DNA from: Alkalilimnicola sp. S0819
GTDB lineage: Bacteria > Pseudomonadota > Gammaproteobacteria > Nitrococcales > WHIW01
Assembly (NCBI RefSeq): GCF_009295635.1
Contig: NZ_WHIW01000003.1
Coordinates: 186,001 to 250,000 of the forward strand
Length of the DNA: 64,000 nucleotides
Direction: 5' to 3'
Shown: in pieces, positions 54,016 to 62,040 of the stretch
How the letters are laid out: every line of letters starts with the position of its first letter
Numbering within the stretch: position 1 is the first letter of the stretch
The notes under the pieces: generated by a model
Told to the model about the DNA's origin: nothing
What the model saw: only the letters and a program-made list of their open reading frames with translations
Databases searched by the model: none
Position numbers and translations under genes: made by a program

Positions 54016-55428
54016 GTGCTCTGGCTGGCCCTGTACCTGCCCGCCCTGCCTCTGGAGGTGCACACCCGAGGTCAGGCGCAGGACACCCCCCTGGCGGTGC
54101 TTGAGCAGGGCCGGGTTCTGCTTGCCAACGAGCCCACCGTTCGCCCGGGCCTGGGCCGCAACGCGGCCCTGGCCCTGAGCCCCGAGCTGCAGTTGAAAGT
54201 CCGCGATGGCCGGGCCGAGGCCGATGCCCTGGCACGGTTGTCGGACTGGGCCCTGCAGTTCAGCTCCTGGGTCAGCCCCGAGCCACCCGACACCCTGCTG
54301 CTGGAAGCCGGGGGCAGCCTGCGCCTGTTTGGCGGTGCCCAACGATTCCAAGAGCGCGTTCACCGGGAGCTGCGGGAACTGGGCTACCAAGGGCGGCTCG
54401 CCCTGGCCCCCACACCACGGGGCGCCTGGCTGCTGGCCCGGGCCGGCCTGGAGGGGTTGTATACCGGGGAAGCCGACTTCCAGGCGGCCCTGCGCCGCGT
54501 CCCCTGCGAGGTACTGGCGCCGGATGGGCGCTGCCTGCAGGCGATGCGGGATTTGGGTCTGCGTGATCTGGGGGATTGTCTTGCCCTGCCCCGGGGCGGC
54601 CTGCGCCGTCGGCTCGGGGCCGCGCTCGGCGAGCGACTGGACCAGGCCCAGGGCCTGCGCCCCGAGCCCCGCAAGACCTGGCAAAGCCCGCCCCGCTTTC
54701 ATAGCCGCCTGGAACTGCCCACCGAGGTGGAGCACTGCGGCCAGCTGGTCTTCGCCCTGGGCCGGCTATTGCGCGAACTGAGCGGTGCGCTGCGTGGCCG
54801 GGACGCCGCGTTGCAGCACTACGAGCTTGCCCTGGAGCACCCGCAAGGCGAAGCCACCCGGCTCGGGGTAGGCCTGCTTCGCCCCGCGCGCGATCCCGCC
54901 CACCTGCTCGCCCTGGGGCAGGAGCGGCTGGAACGGCTCAGGTTGCGGGCTCCGGTGCGCGCCGTCCGCCTGCGCTGTGACGACATCCGCCCCTGGGAAG
55001 GGGAAACCGCCAGCCTGCTCGAACAGCATGCCCGACAGGGTGACGCCGACTGGCGGCCCCTGGCCGAGCGGCTCAGCGTCCGCCTGGGCACATCCGCGGT
55101 GCGCGGGCTGAGCACCGTGGACGAGCACCGACCGGAAAAGGCCTGGCGGCACACCGACGTGGGCCAGGGCCTGGGGCGGGGCCGGCCCCAGCGCCCTCTG
55201 TGGCTGCTGGAGCAACCACTGGCCCTGCATCAGCGCGGCCAGCAACCGCTCTGGCATGGCCCCCTGCGGTTGGAGCGCGGCCCGGAGCGCATCGAAAGCG
55301 GCTGGTGGGATGGCGAGGACCAGCGCCGGGACTACTACCAGGCGGTCAACCCCGCCGGCGCCCGGTTGTGGGTGTTCCAGGAGCGCGCCCCCGAACGGCG
55401 CTGGTACCTGCACGGTTTTTTTTCCTAG
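54016..55428 (+). CDS. imuB: ImuB, catalytically inactive Y-family polymerase homologue of the mutasome
   Basis: A 470-residue Y-family protein. Its first strand reads LWLALYLPALPLEV where active polymerases have a DxD, and the second acidic site (SIDE) is replaced by LLLEAGGSLRLFGG, so no catalytic acids remain. ImuB acts as the hub between the beta clamp, ImuA and the polymerase DnaE2 in damage-induced mutagenesis. The C-terminus WYLHGFFS is typical. It starts with GTG 54016 after AAGGGGG, 14 bases after csiV. No imuA lies upstream, where it normally would be. Confidence 0.92.
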   Translation: MLWLALYLPALPLEVHTRGQAQDTPLAVLEQGRVLLANEPTVRPGLGRNAALALSPELQLKVRDGRAEADALARLSDWALQFSSWVSPEPPDTLLLEAGGSLRLFGGAQRFQERVHRELRELGYQGRLALAPTPRGAWLLARAGLEGLYTGEADFQAALRRVPCEVLAPDGRCLQAMRDLGLRDLGDCLALPRGGLRRRLGAALGERLDQAQGLRPEPRKTWQSPPRFHSRLELPTEVEHCGQLVFALGRLLRELSGALRGRDAALQHYELALEHPQGEATRLGVGLLRPARDPAHLLALGQERLERLRLRAPVRAVRLRCDDIRPWEGETASLLEQHARQGDADWRPLAERLSVRLGTSAVRGLSTVDEHRPEKAWRHTDVGQGLGRGRPQRPLWLLEQPLALHQRGQQPLWHGPLRLERGPERIESGWWDGEDQRRDYYQAVNPAGARLWVFQERAPERRWYLHGFFS

Positions 55429-55589
55429 GGAGCCCTCGACCGTCTGGCCCCTTGCCGAGGACCAGCGGGCTACCACAGAGGCCCAGGGAAATTGCCCAGC
55501 GTCTTCTTGGCGATTACGTGACGGCCACCCTTGTAAGGGCCCGCTGATCCGCCCACAATCGCCGGTCAAACGCGTACCGGGACCGATCC

Positions 55590-56261
55590 ATGCATCGCAT
55601 CGTCGTTGTGAACCCCAAGGGGGGCTCCGGCAAGACCACTGTCGCTACCAACCTGGCCAGCCGCTATGCCGCGCTGGGCTACGGCACGGCGCTGTATGAC
55701 TACGACGCCCAGGGCTCCAGCGCCTGGTGGCACCGGCGTCGCGCCGCCGAGCGTCCCCCGGTGCACGGCGTGGCGGCCTACCAGGCGAGCGGCTTCAACA
55801 TCACCCGCTCCTGGGCCCTGCGCCTGCCCCCCGAGACCGAGCGCCTGCTGGTGGACACCGCCGCCGCTCTGGACGAGCCCCAGTTGCGCGAACATCTGCG
55901 GGATGCTCACAGCATCCTCATCCCCATGCAGGCCGGCGCCGTGGACATCCATGCCGCGGAAGGCTTCCTGAAGACCCTGCGGAGAATCTCCCCCCACGCC
56001 CGCCTGGGCGTGATCGCCAACCGCCTGAGCGGTGACCGCGTACCCGCGAAGCTCAACGAATTCCTGGACAGCCACGAGACGCCCCTGGTCGGGCGCATCA
56101 GCGACGACCCACGCTACGGCGAGGTCTTCGCACAGGGCCTGGGACTGCACGAACTCGACGGACAGCCCCGGGCCGGGGAATGGAATGGCCTGCTGGAATG
56201 GCTGGAAGAAGGCCTGCCGGCCGGTGAAAGCCGGGCGCGAAGCGCCGTGCGGTCTTCCTGA
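55590..56261 (+). CDS. ParA/MinD-type P-loop ATPase
   Basis: A 223-residue ATPase with the deviant Walker A KGGSGKTT at 10-17 and a Walker B-like VDTAAALDEP near 90. It lacks an N-terminal DNA-binding domain, so it is of the small ParA type. There is no parB or centromere-like array beside it, so plasmid partition is unlikely. It lies between imuB and dnaE2, 161 bases after imuB and 274 before dnaE2. Its role could be positioning of a large complex or an unrelated housekeeping task. Confidence 0.88.
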   Translation: MHRIVVVNPKGGSGKTTVATNLASRYAALGYGTALYDYDAQGSSAWWHRRRAAERPPVHGVAAYQASGFNITRSWALRLPPETERLLVDTAAALDEPQLREHLRDAHSILIPMQAGAVDIHAAEGFLKTLRRISPHARLGVIANRLSGDRVPAKLNEFLDSHETPLVGRISDDPRYGEVFAQGLGLHELDGQPRAGEWNGLLEWLEEGLPAGESRARSAVRSS

Positions 56262-56514
56262 GCGCGGCGCGAGCCTCTTCCTCGATCCCGCTACGCGGAC
56301 GCGGGGCCTCGTCTTCACTTTCGCCTGGCCCGGGTGACGCCGACGGCGAGAACCCGGAATCTCCTCTCCACCCCGTGACAGGTGTGCCATCGAGGAGAGA
56401 TAAAGCCTTGCCAGTCAATCCCTTGTGAAGAACACCTGAGGAACCAGGCAAGACTTCAAGGCGCGTGGCTGGGGAATCATCGATTCCGCCTGCGGCTGCA
56501 TCGCGGCTACAATG

Positions 56515-56530
56515 CTGTACATATAAACAG
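56515..56530 (+). promoter_or_regulatory. LexA operator (SOS box) of dnaE2
   Basis: CTGTACATATAAACAG fits the gammaproteobacterial LexA consensus CTGT-N8-ACAG exactly, with an AT-rich centre. It begins just after a -10-like TACAAT (56508-56513) and ends six bases before the first possible dnaE2 start codon. It indicates SOS induction of the gene. Confidence 0.88.
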
Positions 56531-56535
56531 TATTC

Positions 56536-59500
56536 ATGGTCACGATCATGTACGCCGAACTGCACTGCCGCTCCAATTTCAGCTTCCTGCGCGCCGCCTC
56601 CCACCCCGAAGAGCTGGTGGAGCAGGCCGCCGCCCTGGGCTACCAGGCACTGGCCCTCACCGACGAATGCTCCTACGCCGGCCTGGTGCGCGCTCACAAG
56701 GCCGCGCGGAACTCCGGCCTGAAACTGCTGGTGGGTACCGAACTGCGCCTGCCCGACCTCCCTACCCTGATCCTCATCGCCCCCCACCGCCGAGCCTACG
56801 CCCAACTCGCCGCCCTGATCAGTCTGGGGCGCAGCCAGGCCCCCAAGGGCCGCTACCGCCTCGCCCCGGAAGATCTGCAGCAGGGCGTGCCCGACTGCCT
56901 CGCCATCGCCCGGGTGCACGCCGACACGCCGGCGGCACAGATCCGCTGGTTCGCCGAACACTTCCGCGAGCGCGGCTGGCTGGGCCTGAGCCTGCAGCAC
57001 GGCCCCGAGGACCCCGCCCTGCTCGCCCAGGCCCGGGCGCTGGCCGAAGCCCACCGCCTGCCCCTGCTCGCCTGTGGTGACGTGCGCATGCACCACCCCG
57101 CGCGTCGCCCCCTGCTCGATGCCCTGGACGCCATCCACGCGGGCAAGACGCTGAGCGAGATGGGCCTGGATCTTGCCGCCAACGCCGAGGCCCATCTGCG
57201 CCCGCTGCAGACCCTGCAGCGCCTCTACCCAGCGGCGCTTTTGCAGGAGACCCTGCGCCTGGCCAGCCGCTGCGATTTCTCCCTGGACAGCCTGCGCTAC
57301 GAATACCCGGAAGAACTGGTTCCCACCGGCTCCACCCCCACCCGGCATCTGCGCGCGCTCACCGAGGCCGGCGCCCGCCGCCGCTACCCCGGCGGCGTCC
57401 CGGAGAAGGTGCGAGGGCTGATCGAGCACGAACTGGCTCTGATCGCCGAACTGCGCTACGAGCCCTACTTCCTCACCGTGGCCGATCTGGTGGACTATGC
57501 CCGCGGCCGCGGCATCCTCTGCCAGGGCCGTGGCTCGGCGGCCAATTCCGCCGTGTGTTTCTGCCTGGGGATCACCGAGGTGGACCCGGCGCGCATGGCC
57601 ATGCTCTTCGAGCGCTTCATCTCCCGGGAGCGGGACGAACCGCCGGATATCGACGTGGACTTCGAGCACCAGCGCCGCGAGGAGGTGATCCAGTACATCT
57701 ACCGCAAGTACGGCCGTCACCGAGCGGCACTGGCCGCCACGGTGATCAGCTACCGCCCCCGCAGCGCCCTGCGCGATGCCGCCCGGGCCCTGGGGCTGGA
57801 TACGGAGCAGGCGACGGTGCTGGCCCGCAACGTCGGCTGGTCCCGGGGCCGGCTGAGCACCGAACGCCTGCCCGAGGCCGGATTCGACCCGCAAAGCCCG
57901 GTCATCCGTCGGGTGCTGGGCCTGGCCCGCGCCCTGCTGGGCTTTCCCCGGCATCTCTCCCAGCACGTGGGCGGCTTCGTCATCTCCCGCGGACCGCTGG
58001 CCGAACTGGTGCCCACCGAGAACGCCGCCATGGCCGGACGCAGCGTGATCCAGTGGGACAAGGACGACCTGGAAACCCTGGGCCTGCTGAAGGTGGATTG
58101 CCTGGCCCTGGGCATGTTGAGCGCCCTGCGCCGGGCCCTGGACCTGCTCGCCCGCTGGCGCGGGCGCAGGCTCACCCTGGCGCAGATCCCCGCCGAGGAC
58201 CCGGCCACCTACCGCATGATCCAGCGGGCCGACACCGTGGGCGTGTTCCAGATCGAATCCCGCGCCCAGATGGCCATGCTGCCCCGGCTGCGCCCGGCCT
58301 GCTTTTACGATCTGGTGATAGAAATCGCCCTGGTGCGCCCCGGCCCCATCCAGGGCGATATGGTGCACCCCTACCTGCGCCGCCGGGAGGGGCTGGAGCC
58401 GGTCAGCTACCCCTCCGAGGCAGTGCGCGGCACCCTGGAGCGCACCCTGGGGGTGCCCATCTTTCAGGAACAGGTCATGCAGCTGGCCATCGTCGCCGCC
58501 GGTTTCTCCGCCGGCGAGGCGGACCGGCTGCGCCGGGCCATGGCCGCCTGGCGCCGGCGCGGCGGGCTGGAGCCCTTCGAGCAGCGGTTGATCGAAGGCA
58601 TGCGCGAGCGGGGCTATCGGGAGCAATTCGCCCGCCAGCTCTACCAGCAGATCCTCGGTTTTGGCGAATACGGCTTTCCCGAATCCCACGCCGCCAGCTT
58701 CGCCCTGCTGGTGTACTGCTCGGCCTGGTTCAAATGCCATGAGCCGGCCATCTTCTGCTGCGCACTGCTCAACAGCCAGCCCATGGGCTTCTACAGCCCC
58801 GGGCAGCTCATCCGCGATGCCCGCGAGCACGGCGTGGTGATCCGCCCGGTGGATCTGCGCCACAGCCAGTGGGAGTGCACCCTGGAACCCGATGAGCGGG
58901 GTGAGCCGGCGGTGCGGCTGGGGCTTTGCCTGGTGCGCGGCCTGGGCCGGGAGGCCGCCGAACGCCTGCTGCGCGCCCGTGATCAGAGGCCGGATCAGCC
59001 ACTGGAGAGCCTGCTGCGCCGTGCACGGCTCGATCGCCGCGCCCTGCAGGCCCTGGCCCGGGCCGAGGCCCTGCGCGGCCACACCGCGAACCGGCGCGCC
59101 GCAGGCTGGGCCGTGCTGGGGCTGGAGCGCCCCCTGCCCCTGGACGCGCAGGGCCTGCAAGTGCGGGAAGACCCGCCCCGACTCGCGGCCCCGGAAGAGA
59201 GCGAAGCCATTCTCGCCGATTACGCCGCCACCGGTTTTTCTCTGCGCCGTCACCCCCTCGCCCTACTGCGCCCCCAGTTGCGCGAGCGCCGCCTGCGCCG
59301 CGCGCGGGAATTGCGCCATGAAAGTCATCGGCGACTGGTGCGCGCCGCCGGTCTGGTGGCCATGCGCCAACGCCCGGGTTCGGCCGGGGGCATCACCTTC
59401 CTTACCCTGGAAGATGAAAGCGGCCAGGTGAACGTGGTAGTCAAGCCGCCGGTGGCCGAACGTCACCGCGCCGCCCTGCTAAGTGCGCGTCTGCTGGCAG

Positions 59501-59613
59501 TGGTGGGCATCTGGGAGCGCCGCGGCCCGGTCTGCCACCTCATCGCCGGCCGGCTGGAGGATCTGAGCCACCTGCTGGGGCAGCTGGATCACCGCTCCCG
59601 GGACTTCCATTGA
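56536..59613 (+). CDS. dnaE2: Error-prone DNA polymerase III alpha subunit DnaE2
   Basis: A 1025-residue C-family polymerase for lesion bypass. It has an N-terminal PHP domain opening with AELHCRSNFSFL, a palm with the catalytic PDIDVDF near 372-378 and the partner Asp in IALVRPGPIQGD, then fingers, HhH and an OB-fold near 930-1000 (GGITFLTLEDESGQVNVV). It is shorter than the replicative DnaE (about 1160) because the C-terminal tau-binding region is absent, as usual for DnaE2. The second ATG at 56548 gives the MYAELHC start common in the family. It is controlled by the LexA box just upstream and acts with ImuB. Confidence 0.96.
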   Translation: MVTIMYAELHCRSNFSFLRAASHPEELVEQAAALGYQALALTDECSYAGLVRAHKAARNSGLKLLVGTELRLPDLPTLILIAPHRRAYAQLAALISLGRSQAPKGRYRLAPEDLQQGVPDCLAIARVHADTPAAQIRWFAEHFRERGWLGLSLQHGPEDPALLAQARALAEAHRLPLLACGDVRMHHPARRPLLDALDAIHAGKTLSEMGLDLAANAEAHLRPLQTLQRLYPAALLQETLRLASRCDFSLDSLRYEYPEELVPTGSTPTRHLRALTEAGARRRYPGGVPEKVRGLIEHELALIAELRYEPYFLTVADLVDYARGRGILCQGRGSAANSAVCFCLGITEVDPARMAMLFERFISRERDEPPDIDVDFEHQRREEVIQYIYRKYGRHRAALAATVISYRPRSALRDAARALGLDTEQATVLARNVGWSRGRLSTERLPEAGFDPQSPVIRRVLGLARALLGFPRHLSQHVGGFVISRGPLAELVPTENAAMAGRSVIQWDKDDLETLGLLKVDCLALGMLSALRRALDLLARWRGRRLTLAQIPAEDPATYRMIQRADTVGVFQIESRAQMAMLPRLRPACFYDLVIEIALVRPGPIQGDMVHPYLRRREGLEPVSYPSEAVRGTLERTLGVPIFQEQVMQLAIVAAGFSAGEADRLRRAMAAWRRRGGLEPFEQRLIEGMRERGYREQFARQLYQQILGFGEYGFPESHAASFALLVYCSAWFKCHEPAIFCCALLNSQPMGFYSPGQLIRDAREHGVVIRPVDLRHSQWECTLEPDERGEPAVRLGLCLVRGLGREAAERLLRARDQRPDQPLESLLRRARLDRRALQALARAEALRGHTANRRAAGWAVLGLERPLPLDAQGLQVREDPPRLAAPEESEAILADYAATGFSLRRHPLALLRPQLRERRLRRARELRHESHRRLVRAAGLVAMRQRPGSAGGITFLTLEDESGQVNVVVKPPVAERHRAALLSARLLAVVGIWERRGPVCHLIAGRLEDLSHLLGQLDHRSRDFH

Positions 59614-59794
59614 CCTCCCTGTGAGAGCTGACCTTGGCCGCGATTTCCCGCCTTTCAGGGCGTTTTCAAAGCCATTCCCAGCCAAGAGCGCTCCCCGCGC
59701 AGTGCATGGCGGGATGTTTCGATCTTGTAACACTCTCCGCCAGCCCTTAGCTGACAACATGGGTAGCGATCACAGCAGCCGGAGGAGAATGCCC

Positions 59795-60487
59795 ATGAAA
59801 TTCCAGCATCCAGGCCATTGTGTATTGGCCTTCGCCCTGATCATCGCGCCGATCGGCGTGCTGGCCGAGGATCAGGCGAAGCGTGAACAATCCGAGATCA
59901 TGAAGGAGTATTCCACCGACGCCATCGCCGGGAGCGAGCAGGCGCAACTGGCGGATGAATCGCTCCAGCAGGACGAGCAGCAGGCCGGCGCCGCCGATGA
60001 AACCACCGAGAACGGCGAACAGCGCGCCGCCGCGCCTGGCTTGGAACACGATACGGAAGAAGGCATCACCGCCGAGGATCAGGCCTCGGCCACCGCCCCC
60101 GACTCCGACGAGGCATTGATGGAGCGGATCAGCCGCAAGCTCACCGAGGACGATCAACTCCAGGCCGTGCTGATCGAAGTGGACGCGGAGGCCGGCACCG
60201 TGAACCTGCGCGGCGCGGTAGGCTCAGAGGCCGACCGGGACCGCGTCATGCAACTGGTACGGGAAACCGAGGGTGTACAGACCGTGGAGGCCGACCTGCG
60301 GGTCAATGAAACGGCCACCGCCGCGCTGGGCGGTGCGGATCAGACCGCGGAAACCTTCTCGGAAAGCGACAGCCCGGTGGGAGAGACCGCCGCAGCCCCC
60401 ACTGCCCCGCGAGATGACGCAGAGGCCACTGCAGAAGCGCCGACCATCATCGACGCGGAAGAGAGCGAGCTCCCAGGCCAGGGCTGA
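59795..60487 (+). CDS. Secreted BON-domain protein
   Basis: A 230-residue periplasmic protein. The signal peptide covers about 1-24 (LIIAPIGVLAED). An acidic, Glu/Gln/Ala-rich low-complexity segment follows (25-105), then a BON domain (about 110-175, with LIEVDAEAGTVNLRGAVGSEADRDRV) and another acidic tail. BON domains bind phospholipids or act in envelope and osmotic stress proteins such as OsmY. GGAGGAG lies seven bases before the ATG at 59795. It stands alone, convergent with hslR. Confidence 0.85.
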   Translation: MKFQHPGHCVLAFALIIAPIGVLAEDQAKREQSEIMKEYSTDAIAGSEQAQLADESLQQDEQQAGAADETTENGEQRAAAPGLEHDTEEGITAEDQASATAPDSDEALMERISRKLTEDDQLQAVLIEVDAEAGTVNLRGAVGSEADRDRVMQLVRETEGVQTVEADLRVNETATAALGGADQTAETFSESDSPVGETAAAPTAPRDDAEATAEAPTIIDAEESELPGQG

Positions 60488-60514
60488 CCCGGGGGCGCAA
60501 ACAGCGAGGGCAGG

Positions 60515-60907
60515 CTACTCGCCCTGCCCCCGCTTGAAGGCTCCCAGCCGGCGACGGTCATGCTTGTCCGGCCGGCCTTCGGTGCGAGGCGTGCCCAAGG
60601 CCGCGGCGCGCATTTGCTCGCGCAAGGCTTCACGGCGCTGTCGGCTCTCGGCGCTTTCCTCGTACAGCAACTGCGCTTGACTGGCCGGCCCCCGGCGTTC
60701 GCTCAGGCCCAGCACCGTGAGTTCGTACTCGAAACCTTCCTTGCTGACGGTCAGCCGGGCCCCCACCTGCACATCCCGGGCAGGCTTGGCCCGCTGGCCG
60801 TTGACCTGCACCTTGCCCCCCGCCGCGGCCTCGGTGGCCAGACGCCGCGTCTTGTAGAAACGCGCCGCCCATAGCCACTTGTCCAGCCGTACCCGCTCCG
60901 CGCTCAT
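60515..60907 (-). CDS. hslR: Hsp15-like S4-domain RNA-binding protein
   Basis: A 130-residue protein with an S4 RNA-binding domain at 5-65 (VRLDKWLWAARFYKTR) and a basic, Arg-rich tail. Hsp15 binds the 50S subunit carrying a stranded nascent chain and frees tRNA during recycling after heat shock. It lies 6 bases after the CBS-domain gene on the same strand. A GGGCAGG/CCTGCCC hairpin at 60508-60529 overlaps its stop codon and separates it from the convergent BON gene. Confidence 0.93.
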   Translation of the reverse strand: MSAERVRLDKWLWAARFYKTRRLATEAAAGGKVQVNGQRAKPARDVQVGARLTVSKEGFEYELTVLGLSERRGPASQAQLLYEESAESRQRREALREQMRAAALGTPRTEGRPDKHDRRRLGAFKRGQGE

Positions 60908-60913
60908 GCCCGC

Positions 60914-61369
60914 TCAGCCGTGAATGGACGGCCCATACTGTCCATGGATGTAGTCCACCAATTCCTCGATCTGATGCTGCTGGTCCTCCACCAGATACTG
61001 CACCAGGTCCCGCACCGACAGCAGCCCCAGCAGCGTCTCGCCTTCCATCACCGGCAGGTGCCGCACACCCTTGGCGTTCACCACCGCCAGCGCCTCCTGG
61101 ATGCTGGTGGAAGGGCGTATGACCGCCAGTTGCCGGGTCATGACCTCGGACAAGTCTGTGCTTTCCACGTCCAGCCGGCGCTGGATCACCCGGCGCAGGG
61201 CGTCCCGCTCGGTGAATATCCCTTGCACCCGCTCCTCGTCCAACACCACGATCGCGCCAACATTGCGCTGGTTCATCATCTCCACCGCCGCCGCCACGCT
61301 GGCTTGCGGCGGCAGCGCGAGCACCTCGCTGCCCTTGCGGGCGAGAATCATGCTGACCGGTTCCTTCAT
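60914..61369 (-). CDS. Tandem CBS-domain protein
   Basis: A 151-residue protein made of two CBS domains (about 5-60 and 72-130), including the typical VGAIVVLDE, GIFTERDALRRV and GLLSVRDLVQ segments. CBS pairs bind adenine nucleotides and sense energy state; stand-alone versions have no defined target. GGAAGGAA lies before the ATG at 61369. It is followed by hslR after 6 bases and preceded by rraA on the same strand by 37 bases. Confidence 0.93.
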   Translation of the reverse strand: MKEPVSMILARKGSEVLALPPQASVAAAVEMMNQRNVGAIVVLDEERVQGIFTERDALRRVIQRRLDVESTDLSEVMTRQLAVIRPSTSIQEALAVVNAKGVRHLPVMEGETLLGLLSVRDLVQYLVEDQQHQIEELVDYIHGQYGPSIHG

Positions 61370-61406
61370 GGTTGTTCCTTCCCCGATTGATCCACCTGGC
61401 CCCGGC

Positions 61407-61889
61407 TCAACCCGCCAGGGAGCCCTCGGCCACCACCACGCCATCGTCATCGGCATAGAGATAATCACCCGGCCGCACGGTAATGCCGGCGAAGCTCACC
61501 GGCACATCCCGTTCGCCCACCCCTTTCTTCACGCTCTTGAGGGGATGGGTATTCAGCGCCTTGACGCCAATATCAATTCCCGCGATATCTTCGGAATCAC
61601 GGATACAGCCATACACCACCACGCCGGCCCAATCGTTCTTCCGGCCCAGCTCGGCCAGCTGATCGCCCAGCAGCGCGCAGCGCATGGAACCACCGCCATC
61701 CACCACCAACACACGCCCTTCACCGGCTTCTTCCAGCGCCGCCCGCACCAGACTATTGTCCTCGAACACCTTGACGGTGCTCACCGGGCCGTTGAACAGC
61801 CGCCGGCCGCCATAGGTGATGAACATGGGTGCGGCAATACGCAGCCGCTCGGAATGTTCGTCGCACAGATCCGTGGTCTTGAGGCTCAT
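61407..61889 (-). CDS. rraA: RraA-family protein (RNase E regulator or HMG/CHA aldolase)
   Basis: A 160-residue RraA-fold protein, same length as E. coli RraA, beginning SLKTTDLCDEHSERL and carrying VLVVDGGGSMRCALLGD. E. coli RraA binds RNase E and inhibits it. Unlike E. coli, where as I recall the motif reads R-Q, this protein keeps D76-x20-R97-D98, the metal- and substrate-binding signature of the related 4-hydroxy-4-methyl-2-oxoglutarate/oxaloacetate aldolases. It may therefore be an enzyme, a regulator or both. AAGGAG lies five bases before the ATG at 61889. It is divergent from the kinase gene. Confidence 0.9.
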   Translation of the reverse strand: MSLKTTDLCDEHSERLRIAAPMFITYGGRRLFNGPVSTVKVFEDNSLVRAALEEAGEGRVLVVDGGGSMRCALLGDQLAELGRKNDWAGVVVYGCIRDSEDIAGIDIGVKALNTHPLKSVKKGVGERDVPVSFAGITVRPGDYLYADDDGVVVAEGSLAG

Positions 61890-61979
61890 GGCTACTCCTT
61901 CTGATATTCTTGTCGGCTCGCTGAAACCTAACCGTCCCACCGCCCCGGCGCAAGGGCCGGAGCAGCTGCTGCGCGGCCG

Positions 61980-62007
61980 TTGACAAGGGCCGCGCAGCGC
62001 GCACAAT
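61980..62007 (+). promoter_or_regulatory. Promoter of the phosphoribulokinase-like gene
   Basis: Consensus TTGACA at 61980-61985 and CACAAT at 62002-62007, 16-base spacer. It predicts a start near 62014 and a leader of about 27 bases with GGAG eight bases before the ATG. Confidence 0.65.
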
Positions 62008-62040
62008 GCTGAACCCTGAACCCCGCCTGGAGTTCGCCCC

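Noticed and set aside
55590-56261. ParA-like gene as a plasmid or chromosome partition system
   Set aside because: No ParB gene, no centromere-like repeats and no other plasmid gene adjoin it.
56098-59253. 1051-codon open frame on the minus strand opposite dnaE2
   Set aside because: Antisense shadow of dnaE2 produced by GC-rich codon bias.
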